Below, piece after piece: positions 54,263 to 64,000 of a stretch of 64,000 bases of DNA. Source of the DNA: Triglochin maritima. Its lineage: Eukaryota; Streptophyta; Magnoliopsida; Alismatales; Juncaginaceae. The stretch is from positions 31,370,652-31,434,651 of the forward strand of contig OY821792.1 of assembly GCA_963682175.1 (NCBI GenBank), read 5' to 3'. Positions within the stretch are counted from its first letter, which is position 1, and each line of letters opens with the position of its first letter. The notes beneath the pieces are model-generated. The model was not told the DNA's origin. It saw only the letters and a program-made list of their open reading frames with translations, and made no database searches. The translations under genes and the position numbers were made by a program.

Positions 54263-54343
54263 TGAATCTATATACCCCCCCCCCCCAACTTACTTCTCTA
54301 CCCAACCCAAAATCCTACCTTACTTCTTCTACCCCCACCTTAC

Positions 54344-55545
54344 AATGTCATCTTTAGAACATAACGGTTCACCGGAATACAATCGTTCTCCTCCTCGTCG
54401 TCCCCCAACCCAACAACCTGCATTCCACCCATCCTACCAAAATCAATTCGTCTCACACCCCGGATTCCATCCATCATACCAAAACCAATTTTTCCCACAC
54501 CCAGGGTTCTACCCAGACCATCAATATCAACAATTCCAGCACAATCCACACCACCCTGCCAACTCAGGAAGAAGGTCAAACCCAATTCCCAATGTGTATG
54601 TATATTCGCCTCCTAAGTGGTGAAAGTAATGCAAATGTAAGTCGTCAACCTGATGTGAATGACAAAAATGTCGTTCAACCTCCAAGTCGTCAAGGAACAC
54701 ACAAAACCACGACGATGAGGTCGCAAAAATCGTTGTTCATACAAGAGGATCAAAGACTCGTCTCGGCTTACATGACTGTAAGTGGCGATGTTGTGGTTGG
54801 GACAAACCAAAAAATAAGGTCCTTCTGGAGACGTGTGGAGTGCCTCTTCAATGAATCAGTCGAACCAGGTGCAGTAGAGCGTAACGCTGAGTCATTGAAG
54901 GGACGACGACGACGTACATCGCCGTGTGTGAACCAATGTGTCAATTGCTTCGACCAAGCGGTGCGGAGGAAGAGAAGTGGTTTCAACGAGGACGATGTCA
55001 TCAAAGAAGTGCAAATCATCTACGAACGAACACACAACCCCAATTTTCAGTACATTCGTGTGTGGTTGATGTTGCGCATGCACCCTAAATGGGAGTCTGT
55101 TGCACTTGACGTAACCACAGGAGACGTCACCGTAGAAAGTTTGGAGAGTTTGAGCACCAGGAAAAGAAAAAAACACTGACGGCGATGAGAGTCACGTGAC
55201 ACCGTCAATAGATGAAATTGTGTTTGAACCATGTCCTCATCCAGAAGGTGTTAAAAAACAAAAAAGAAGGGGAAACAACTAGTTCAGGCGCAACTCGATC
55301 CCGATATGTTAGAACTGGGAAAAGAAATTGAATATAACGCAAAAGTGAGAGATGAGAAATACATGTGTTACGAAGAACGGGTGGAGAGGAAACACATTGA
55401 AGCTGAGGCGAAGTTCCAAAGGGAACTCAACAGCAAGAAGCTCGACGTACTATTCTCTCTGATGAAGAAGGAAAACAAGGACGAGTTCGATAAAGAAACA
55501 CTTGCTGAACTCAAGGAGTTGGCTAAATCAAAAGGATTTTTGTAG
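54344..55545 (+). pseudogene. PIF/Harbinger ORF1-type Myb/SANT protein, frameshifted
   Basis: Family blocks run in order but in shifting frames. A Pro/Gln/Tyr-rich leader with repeated FHPSYQNQF units (54344-54623) comes first. Next is a Myb/SANT-like DNA-binding region (SLFIQEDQRLVSAYM, VVGTNQKIRSFWRRVECLFNE; 54700-55100), then the PxGVKK-type linker (55185-55280) and a C-terminal coiled coil (MLELGKEIEYNAKVRDEKY, LAELKELAKSKGFL) to the TAG stop before 55546. Frame changes occur near 54595-54620, 55165-55180 and 55275-55285. The leader is the Pro/Gln-rich type often annotated as NAM-associated in plants. The protein would assist the transposase in binding element ends. As read it is broken unless introns or sequence errors explain the shifts. 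Confidence 0.75.
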
Positions 55546-55892
55546 GTGCTTTTGTTTTCATTTGGAGTTTATTAGTATTGTTGTAGTAGTATTTATCTAA
55601 ATTTTGTATCTGCATGAGGACTGTATTTTGTATATGTATTTCTATTGTATTTCGTATCCGAAGTTTATGAGTATTGTACTAGTGTTTTGTGACTTAGTTT
55701 ATCTGAATTTCGTATATAATTTTTTTAATTTTTAAATTTAATTGTATCTTAATAAATAAAAAATAACTTAATTAATCATAAAATAAATTTACAATTAATT
55801 TTAAAAACCTAATTAATTAAATTACAATTTAATTAATCAATACATTAACCTAATTATATATAATTAATCCTTTTCTTTTAAACAAAAAAAAA

Positions 55893-56015
55893 CCAATCCG
55901 GGGGGGCACGTGCCCCCCCCGGATTGGGCCCCGGGCGGTTCCTCCCGGGAACCTCCCTTCGATTAAGGGAGGGCATTTCGGGCGCCCGAAAAAGACCACC
56001 CGTTAAGGGTGGTCT
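55893..56015. repeat. Hairpin ladder at the Harbinger right end
   Basis: Consecutive inverted repeats: 55893-55927 (CCAATCC + 7 G, CACGTG, 8 C + GGATTGG, a 35-bp near-perfect palindrome); GGTTCC-TCCCG-GGAACC (about 55937-55953); CCTCCCTT-CGATT-AAGGGAGG (about 55953-55974); TCGGGCGCCCGA (about 55978-55989); AGACCACCC-GTTAA-GGGTGGTCT (55993-56015). Nearly every base is in a potential stem. Confidence 0.85.
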
Positions 56016-56741
56016 AACGGCAAAATTGTTCAACTTACAGGTGCACCTCCAGCAATAGCAAAAATTTCGGATGCATATCGTCAATCAAGACACTTGCGAG
56101 GTGCGCCCGAGCAAAAAAAATATTTCACTTTCCTTGTTATTCAAGTATTAACTAATTACGGTAAAAATTAAATGAAGATATTTCAAAAATTGTCACCATC
56201 TCGACCAAAACACTAGCTCAAAACCTCTCATTGTGCTTAAACTATGCAATGGATGGCCATTGGTTGGTTTAGTTTGCACAATAAACATGTTCCATTAAAG
56301 AAACTGGATTCAAGTTGTAAACTTACGTAGTAGATATCGCAATAACATTTCATAGATCAACAACATTGTTACAAGTTATTATAAACAAGGAAGAAAGTCA
56401 TGTACCACCATGAACTCAATCAACTACCAATTGCTACAAATAAGGAAGAGATTCAAGTCCATCAAAGGGAGATAGAGAAAAAAAGAAAAACGAGGATGAC
56501 TTATACTGATCAGGTTTTATACAATAAAATAAAATAAAAACTGATCAAGACAACATCCTCTTTGTTGGTCTACTTCTCTTTACCTCCTTATTAATTCCTG
56601 ACATCAGGACATGAACCACTAAAGTATGAGAGGAACTGAAAGGCAGTTTCTATTCTCTGTACATCATCATGTTAACAATCTGAACATGTGTGATTACTTC
56701 GAAATTGTTCCCGGAAGAGTTAATTAATTCTAAAGCTTAAT

Positions 56742-57040
56742 TCACTTCTGCTCGTTGTCGATGATGACTAAGTTCGACAACCGAGTCTCTAGTGTCTCCA
56801 ATGCTTTCACCATCCACAGATGAGGGCAACCTTCCTTAGCTTTTGCAATGCTCACCTGATTAATCAAACAAACATTTGTTATCACACTGTGATTTAATTA
56901 GTCTGATTATCTTATCAACTCATGGAATTTAACATCTTTTTTTGGGTATGTTTAAAAGGTATAATTAGCTAGCTAGGCTGATCAAATATACGACAGTCGT
57001 CTCTTCTAGACAAATATTTATTAGAGTTTAAATTAAAGAA

Positions 57041-57093
<53 letters not shown>

Positions 57094-58819
57094 CACACCG
57101 GCCGATCGAATTCAACTTTTACAATCTTACTTACCCATTCTCTCTTTCGGGTGTCCATTTCAGGCCACTCGTCGAGTTGCTTAGTAACGTTTAAGGCGAA
57201 CATTACACCTTCATGAATGGCATCACTGCTTCTACTTGCGTATCTGTACTTTCCAAGCTTAGCTTCAATGTTTCCGACCACACCAGCTTCCTCTAGTGCC
57301 TCTCGAGCAGCGGCTTCTTTGATTTTTTCGTCGCTTTCCCATCCTCCCTGGTAAATTAATGCACAACCAAATTAAATTACTTAATTGGTAAATTAAATGT
57401 GAATCGGAATCACAATTAAACACCGATAGACTCAATTATATATTGAACTGAAGTGATGACAATAATGGCAATTCTTTTATAGAATTAAGTTTCTCATGTC
57501 TATATAGTTGTTATGTTTACTTCCTTTATAATTAAACACTTCCTTAATCAAAGTCTTAAAATAAGTGTTTGGTTTTGGAATATGAGTAGAAATACGGTGT
57601 TGTTCAGCTGATCTGATTTAATTATATCGTTAAACCATTGAGTTTTAGAAAGCAAAGAAAATCCTGCTGTGAGAAATTAAATTGAATAATGCCTAATACT
57701 TAGCTGCCGACATATTTAAGAAGCAAAAAAAAATAAAAAAAAAATGAATTGCAAAAGAACTCTTCAGAGACAGAAGTGAGTACAGACAAACAAATTGACG
57801 TGAAGTATGGCTGAAAAGATGGAATTAGAGAAATCAAGGAGTATCAAAATTGTACTTTTCTAAGTTAAACTTGATAAGATGGAAGCAAACAGTTTGACTA
57901 GCATGACGTCGAAATCAATAACAAGGATTCGTGTTGTACGTCCACCTCATATTGTAGGTTGAAATCAACGATGGTGTTTGGTTTATGAAGAAAAAAATAT
58001 ATATTGTAATTATCATTGTTATTAACATATATCATTGTTGGATAAGGTTAGAAGATTAATTAATGCTATGGAAAAACCCGCTCCATGTCAGTGAAACAAC
58101 ACAGTAACTAATTAGCCGGAAAACAATAAACTAATTAAAATCGTATGGTAGGTTTCTTTTTTATTCTATATATGGAAGTAAATTTGTCCTAGAAATTAAA
58201 TGCATAAATAATCACATTATTATTTACCTTGGGGAACATAATCGCATTTCCCTTCCTGGAGCTGATGACTAGAACCTCTAATTGATCCATCCCACATGCA
58301 CTTCCAAAGTCATCACTCTTGAACTTGTAAGGTATGCATCTGCTCATTATCAAAACCAAATATAATTAATATCAAATCAATCATTCCCATGTGATTTTCA
58401 AACAAAATTATAGAAATATCCATAAATTATATATAGAAATATACAACCCAAAATCCCAAGAAACAAGAAGGTGAAAAACTGAAGAAGCCCAAGACAAAGG
58501 AATCAAAACTAGATGAATTAAGTATAAGAAGAAGAAAAATTGAAACGGCTGAGTTACCTACCTATAGCTTCTACATGATTAATTTGTCTGTTTAGAATTT
58601 AAACACTCTTCTCTGGTCGCAAAGTAGCGATACCACATTACTAATCTTCAGGAATAAACACTCGATCAACCGAAACCAAAATCAAAACCAGAAGAAGAAG
58701 AATTAATAAGAAAGACTAATTAACCGAAAAATATGTACATACCCAACAACCAGACGACAACCACTCTTCTTGCTATATCTCTGGAGCTGCCTTCCCTGTC
58801 TAGCAACCAAAGTCATCAT
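56742..58819 (-). CDS. Nudix hydrolase (plant NUDT16/17/18-like)
   Basis: Hydrolyses a nucleoside diphosphate linked to X, or diphosphoinositol-type substrates; the true substrate cannot be read from sequence. Exons 58819-58743, 58339-58228, 57347-57135, 56855-56742 give 171 aa with matching phases. The Nudix box is complete in exon 3: GGWESDEKIKEAAAREALEEAGV fits GX5EX7REUXEEXGU with the metal-binding REALEEAG, preceded by the usual MFPK. Two adjacent ATGs (58819, 58816) open the frame. The N-terminus (TLVARQGRQLQRYSKKSGCR) matches the short plant NUDT group and could act as a weak organelle signal. Intron 3 contains a TA microsatellite (57043-57089). Confidence 0.93.
57043..57089. repeat. 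(AT)n microsatellite in Nudix intron 3
   Basis: About 23 AT dinucleotides, close to the donor side of the last intron. Confidence 0.95.
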
Positions 58820-61448
58820 CTTCCCTACCTTAATTAATCTCAAATTCCTTGTCCAAGAAATCAAGAGCTTGAAGTTGCACTAGCATGCAGTTGTAGTTCT
58901 CCTTGAATCCATCCATCTATCTATCTATATATATATATATATATATCCCTCAACAAAAGTACTAGACTACAATACAATAAATAGAGGAAAGGGACATGAC
59001 ACGTCGAGGACACGGGCAAGACAAGAGATGTATATAATATAATCACGCGGGAATAAGAGTGAAACTTTAGTGTTGTGCCCATATGTATATTTATAAGGGA
59101 TAGAGATGTGAGAAGTGAGATGTGATGCTTTTAAGTCGAAGGAAATTGAGGAGGATAAACAACAACGTACGTGTCTGGCGTGGAACCGTGTCGGCATCTC
59201 TTCCTCGTCTTTTCTTCAAATTTGGTTTCGGTTTTAGTATTAATGCTTTTAGTTGTTTATTGAGATTGACGTTGTTGATATTTGATTCTTCCATTCCAGA
59301 AAAATAATTGCGGGCGTGGGCTGCGGAATCCATGCCATGCGCCCATGCATGTTCCACGTTACATGCCAAATTATATATTTTTTATTTTTTGGTACTTAGT
59401 TTTTTTATTTATATTTATATGTATTCCTTGGTCAATGTAGCTTGTCGATTATATTAAGAATAAAATAAAGAAATGGCATGTCACTTTCAATTAAAAAACA
59501 ATAATTTCCGGGGATTGGGTCGGGCAGCCCGTGCAGAAAACTTAATATCCGCCTTGGGCCGTATTGGGCCTATTCCTAATAATGGGTGGTCCAGCCCGGC
59601 CCAATCCAGATGTTACACTTTCTTAGCCAAATTTTGTATTGTTCTCTGCATAATTTGACAAACATAGGATACAGATTTTTAATATCATTACTCATTATCG
59701 AATACTAATTTAACAATTAATTGCAGGTTGACATGTGTCGATGCAACTATGCAAGATTATAAGAGGAGTAAATTTGTCTTTTTAATGGCGGTTTTCTCGA
59801 GTACATGTAGCTAATGACATTAAAGGACTAATACACTTTTTTATCTGCAACATGCCCTCAAAGTTAATTAGAAGCACCATTGATCGAGTGAACACGGTGT
59901 TAAAGCCAAAGATATAATAATAATAATGATAAGAGTTTTCGAAACAAAGATTTTGAGTTGAATTAATGTACATGATCAAATGATAACATGATATGAATAA
60001 ATATTTTTTATGTGCTCATCATGGATCGACACATCATTTAGATTTCTATTTTTTTTTTACTTTATTTATCATAGTTATTCTCGCCGCGTGATGTTATTTA
60101 TTTTCCTTTTTCGTGTCGTGCAGCAAAGATATCTTGTCTGTATGTATATATTGCCACTTATATTATTATATATTGTTTATTCGAATTCCTTGACGCTTTT
60201 ATACATAGCTCTTGGGTTCCCTACATTTTCTAGTGAAATGGCTATATAAGAATTGCTACTTGCATTGAAAAAAATATTTTCATATGGATTCAATCGTTTT
60301 CGGTATCGAGATATTGCTGAAAACATATCTTTCATATTTGTATAAACTATATATAAGCCCATTAAATTTGAAATATTATCTGTCAAAAGAATTTTTTTGT
60401 GTGGCACATATAACTTTTCCTATATATGCCATTATGATCATTAAATGGGGAATTTTTTTTAGCCAGGCTGGAAGTTGATGTACGTGATTGGACAGCTAAT
60501 GTTTTTTCTCTAAATTATTTTGCAACTATGTATTTTTTTATTTTTTATTTTCAAAATCAAGCAACTATGTATATATTCAAGTTCATATATCATTTTCATC
60601 CACCTCATTAGAGATTGATATATATGATTTGGATTTAGAATAGAAATTAGAAGGTGTGAAAGTACTCGACTTGCTCATTGAATTTAACTACGATGAACTT
60701 TGAACTTACATGTACTATATATTTGCTTATGGAAGATAAAGTACGTAGATTATTGTTAAGTAATTGAGGTACAAGATCGACTAAATCTTCCCACCCAAAA
60801 GAATGAGTCTTGCTGAATATAAATTAGCTTCTACAACTGTAAGTGGTTTCCTTAATGTAGAAGTTGGTTTTATTTTAATAACATTCTAAAATTTTAATCT
60901 GATCTTGTTGATCATCCTTCTTTTAAAATCACTGTATCAGTTACAATCATTCTCCAAACTTGTTGGTAAGACCAAGTCCTAAATACTTTATGATGTATAC
61001 ACTCAAAAATTCTCATATTGGAAATATTTATAAATTCTTTGCATGATGTGCATGTGGATGTGAACTAGTTTTTTGCATGATTTATAATTTCTTGGGGGGT
61101 AAGAATGATGCATGTGATTACGAGTAAGATACATACATATTCATTTCCAAAAAATTGATTGCAAAGGACTTGAGATCAGTATTTTCTAAGGAAACGTATG
61201 CACAATAAAATATATCCAAGTTAGAAACAAAGTCCAAAGATGAGCTGCTTCCATGTGGAATCCTTTTTTTCTAATTTAAAATTTAATTTACGAATCTGAC
61301 TGTGTCAATCTTTCTAAATTACCAAACTAATGACCATGACTACGACAACAACAAATAATTATGAAAATAAAAAATGAAAAACCATACGAATTAATTATAC
61401 AATTGTCACAGGTCGTTCACACACACAGATATATATATATATATATAT
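58820..61448. other. Intergenic DNA upstream of the Nudix gene
   Basis: AT-rich sequence including the probable Nudix promoter, a CTAT/TA microsatellite near 58917-58945, and a GGGC/GCCC-rich patch at 59515-59605 that resembles a worn MITE. Short open frames at 59122-59307 and 60010-60478 have no recognisable features. Confidence 0.45.
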
Positions 61449-61865
61449 TGTTACATCCTAACCCTTTGCATTTGAGTTTAATTATGTTTTAGGTGGAGGA
61501 TTAGGGGAGGAGGAGATGGAGGGCTGAGATGGATGGGAGGAGTTGTGATGGATGGTGGACATTGAAGGATGAGAGGTATAAGGTTTGGTTGGATTCTCTC
61601 TCTCCCTCACTCGTTTTCTCACTCTCTCTCTCTCACGTGGGTGCCTCTCTCTCTCTCTCTCGATCCTTCACATCCAGCTGAGGAGAAGCTCGAGGCTCGC
61701 CGGATCGTGTGGCCGGAGGAAGGTGATCGCATTCGGATTCCGCCGGAGAAGGAGGAGAAGCGCTTGTGGAGGCGACTTCGTGGGTTCTTCAAAGGCTTCT
61801 TCAAGCCTTAAGGTATGTCAAGCTTTACTTTGATGCTCACTTATGCTTTGGTGGGTGTTGGGGTG

Positions 61866-62450
61866 GTCGACGGAAGGCCGGAGGGCTCGTCGGACTCGTG
61901 CAGCTGCGTTCTGCACTATAATCGGTCGACCGGTGGCATGGTTCGGTCGACTGGTTGTAGAGTAATTCGGGCGGAAAACCCTTGCACCGGTCGAACGATA
62001 CTCTTCGAGTGGTCGACCGGTGGTGCGTTTTACCAGGGGATTGAGGCTCTGGGTGTTTTCGGTCGAACGGGTCCCCTTTGCCGGTCGACCGAAAGCACTG
62101 TTGTAGGTCGGTTGGGGACGTTGACCATCTAAACGGTCAACCGCTCATTGACTTCGTCCGACCGGAACTTAAGTTAACTTATTGGTTGGTCGACCGGGAG
62201 TGTGGTTTCGGTCGACCGTGTAGTGCGGTTTTGTTGGGGGATTTCCCTGGTGGTGTTCGGTCGACCGTGATCTGAGGGTCGTTCGACCGTTGGTGCTTTT
62301 TGAGCAAGAGAGGTTTTTCCCTGTTGGATTTCGGTCGACCGTGGTTTGAGAGTCGGTCGACCGGTTGGACGTTAATTCAGTTTTTCTGAGGAACAGTTGT
62401 GGTGTTCGGTCGACCGTTGGGTTTTTCCGTTCGACCGTTTGGGCACTGTT
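61866..62450. repeat. CGGTCGACCG palindrome array inside the solo LTR
   Basis: At least eighteen motifs, many exact CGGTCGACCG and others one base off (CGGTCGAACG, CGTTCGACCG, CGGTCAACCG, CGTCCGACCG). Spacing varies from about 20 to 60 bp and the DNA between them is not conserved. Confidence 0.9.
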
Positions 62451-62563
62451 TTGCATATGGATGCTTGTGCCGGGTGTTGTTGGATCCGCCTCGAGGGCAA
62501 CAGGTCTCCGGCCTTTTTGGGGCGACGGTACAGACATTGTCGGCCTGAGAGGAGGGTTGTGTT

Positions 62564-62800
62564 GTGGCTCTGAGGAGCGGGTGCCGTGTGTGCACGTGGG
62601 TGTTGTGGCTCTGAGGAGCGGGTGCCTTGTGTGCACGTGTGATTGAGGGGTTGGGGTGAGAGGACCCTTGAGACCCGTGACCGATGATTTTCCGGCGGTG
62701 CCTTGTGTGCATGTGTTGTTGCCGAGACTCTGACCGGTGGTGCCTTGTGTGCACAGGTGTTGTTGTTGTCGATGTTTTCCGGCGGTGCCTGGTGTGCACG
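62564..62800. repeat. Minisatellite in the solo LTR
   Basis: Two 41-bp units (GTGGCTCTGAGGAGCGGGTG at 62564 and 62605), each followed by CCGTGTGTGCACG or CCTTGTGTGCACG. Looser copies follow with GGTGCC(T/G)(T/G)GTGTGCA up to about 62800. Confidence 0.85.
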
Positions 62801-63189
62801 GGAGATTGATGTGCTTTTACTGCATTTCCATTTCATGCTTCATTACGCATTTTATGTTCATATTTTAGGGGTTTGGCATACGGGGTTTCCCACGGGAAAC
62901 TCATGCATATTCATGTTTTATGTCAGGTCGTACGCGTCAGTAGGAGGTGATGACTACGGACAGGAGCACCCAGACCAGATCCTGTCTCTTTTGTTCTTCG
63001 AGGTGGATGATTTTTCCCTTGTATATGTGTTGTTATCTTTTGTGTTGGGTTGTAATCATCATTGACTTTTGTATTGTACAGTTTACCTTATTATATATAT
63101 ATATATGTAGTCGTGGTTTGGTGACGACCCCAGTGTTAATTCTTTATCCGTTTAAAATTTTAAAATTTCTGCTATTTCGGGGCGTTACA

Positions 63190-63591
63190 TATATATTGTC
63201 ACAAACTCACAATCACAAATTATGAAACATATACGACTCGATCTTTGATAGATACAGTAACATATGTATATTGATAACTGAACAAGTACACAAGATACAA
63301 CAAGAATAATACAATTCTTGTAAAAACAGGAAGGAAATAAAAAAGACATATATGGCTCCCTACTGAAAGTGATATCTAGGAACCATTTCAAGCGGGAGTT
63401 TTGTCTTTAAAAAAAGAGACGGAAAACATGGAAAAAAAAAACTTATATATAAGGTAATGTGGGGGTGTGGGATCAAAACCCAACACACCAAAATATTAAA
63501 AGGATTTGTAAGTACCTTTAATTAATTTGATTTTCTTCAAACTTTGAACATGTATATTAATTATATATGTTCAAATCAATTAAATGTTGAG
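63190..63591. other. Spacer between the solo LTR and the P450 gene
   Basis: AT-rich; presumably the 3' UTR and flank of the P450 gene. Nothing else recognised. Confidence 0.4.
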
Positions 63592-64000
63592 TTAGATGGA
63601 GTTGGAGTGCATGCATGGCGTCAACTTGATGGGCACACCATGTTTGGGTTTGAGAGTGAGTACATGCACCGGAGCATGTCTATAATTGTCGGAGATTTGG
63701 AGGTTGTATGTTGAGAGCAGGAACGCCAGTACCATTTTTGCCTCCATAATGGCGAACGTCTGACCCACACAATTACGAGGGCCAGACGCAAAAGGAAAGA
63801 AGTGTTTGGATTGCGAGAAAGATCGACAATTCCATCTCCCTGGGTTGAATTGGTCGGCGTCTTGTCCCCACAAATGTTTATCGTGGTGGATGGCGAGGAC
63901 CGGAATCCACACCGACAGCCCTTTGGGGACGACTACCTCGCCAACCTTCATGTCTTCGAAAACCATTCTTGGGAGCATTGGAACTGGAGGGTATAATCTT
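63592..64000 (-). CDS. Cytochrome P450, CYP72 clan, CYP735A-like (3' part)
   Basis: Last exon of a P450, cut by the window edge; the stop is TAA at 63594-63592. Readable in order: RLYPPVPMLPRM after the ExxR region, the PERF-type stretch FNPGRW, the heme-binding signature FPFASGPRNCVG with the axial Cys, then QTFAIMEAKMVLAFLL and a C-terminal YRHAPVHVLTLKPKHGV. The last segment and VPKGLSVWIPVLAIHH closely resemble CYP735A, the cytokinin trans-hydroxylases making trans-zeatin precursors. Other CYP72-clan members such as CYP714 are less similar by memory. It would be ER-anchored. Catalytic role is inferred from family only. Confidence 0.85.
   Translation of the reverse strand, partial: RLYPPVPMLPRMVFEDMKVGEVVVPKGLSVWIPVLAIHHDKHLWGQDADQFNPGRWNCRSFSQSKHFFPFASGPRNCVGQTFAIMEAKMVLAFLLSTYNLQISDNYRHAPVHVLTLKPKHGVPIKLTPCMHSNSI

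Larger units (their letters stand above)
53769..56014 (+). mobile_element. PIF/Harbinger-like element, ORF1 only, TAA target duplication
   Basis: Left end TAA|GACCATCATTAA (TAA at 53766-53768). Right end read on the minus strand is TTA|GACCACCCTTAA (plus-strand TAA at 56015-56017), so 10 of 12 terminal bases match as inverted repeats inside a TAA duplication, the PIF/Harbinger signature. The 2246-bp interior holds a broken ORF1-type Myb/SANT protein gene, an 81-bp duplicated unit (54104-54262) and a cluster of hairpins at the right end. No DDE transposase frame is present, so the copy is non-autonomous. Confidence 0.75.
61449..63189. mobile_element. Solo LTR, 1741 bp, with TATAT flanks
   Basis: Begins TGTTACATCC and ends GGGGCGTTACA, so it has TG...CA ends with a TGT(T/A)AC inverted pair. 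It is bounded by TATAT on both sides (61444-61448 and 63190-63194), a 5-bp target duplication, although the flank is itself TA-rich. There is no gag-pol. Internally it has about 18 GGTCGACC-type palindromes (61866-62450), then a GC-rich minisatellite of about 40 bp (62564-62800). The length fits a Ty3/Gypsy-type solo LTR; superfamily is inferred. Confidence 0.7.

Noticed and set aside
55878..56084. Minus-strand frame through the hairpin ladder
   Set aside because: Composition is forced by the palindromes; no domain.
62169..62836. Long minus-strand frames rich in His, Thr and Pro
   Set aside because: They translate the palindrome array and the 41-bp minisatellite of the solo LTR.

Overview
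This window is nuclear DNA from a flowering plant, most likely a eudicot. Genes are split by many GT-AG introns, intergenic DNA is AT-rich, and it is full of MITEs, LTR remnants and SINE tails. The gene families are plant-specific or have plant-type architecture: GASA/snakin peptide, GTD-binding myosin receptor, plastid-type fructokinase and a CYP735A-like P450. I could not name the species.

Gene order, with exon models built by hand from splice sites and reading phase: (1) fructokinase, minus, 550-3646, 7 exons, 399 aa; (2) GASA/snakin-like cysteine-rich peptide, plus, 11524-12742, 3 exons, 95 aa; (3) myosin-binding (GTD-binding) protein, plus, 17730-21328 or 21705; (4) TFIID subunit TAF2, plus, 24473-40945, 25 exons, 1427 aa; (5) SET-domain protein of the Rubisco LSMT-like family, minus, 42795-45776, 5 exons; (6) cytosolic-type class II lysyl-tRNA synthetase, minus, 47267-52344, about 17 exons, 623 aa; (7) Nudix hydrolase, minus, 56742-58819, 4 exons, 171 aa; (8) the 3' part of a CYP735A-like cytochrome P450, minus, 63592 to the window edge. 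These are independent housekeeping, signalling and metabolic genes. Nothing suggests a cluster acting in one pathway.

Mobile and repeat DNA: hAT-type MITEs (4175-4335 with a perfect 8-bp target duplication; 12275-12505 inside the GASA intron; a partial one at 1-334); a decayed plant-mobile-domain (MAIN-like) element at about 15031-17350 with an 80-bp tandem array; an inverted-repeat element at 53062-53751 holding two opposed receptor-like gene heads; a 2.2-kb PIF/Harbinger-like element at 53769-56014 with TAA target duplications, a broken ORF1 and a ladder of hairpins; and a 1.7-kb solo LTR at 61449-63189. A self-complementary decamer, CGGTCGACCG, occurs in arrays in three LTR-like regions and twice in the GASA 3' flank.

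Points most worth a second look: the CGGTCGACCG arrays; the Pack-type inverted-repeat element beside the Harbinger element; the Harbinger hairpin ladder; an in-frame, mitochondrial-presequence-like extension upstream of the lysyl-tRNA synthetase start; and a lost splice acceptor in the myosin-binding protein gene whose intron is an open 105-nt reading frame.
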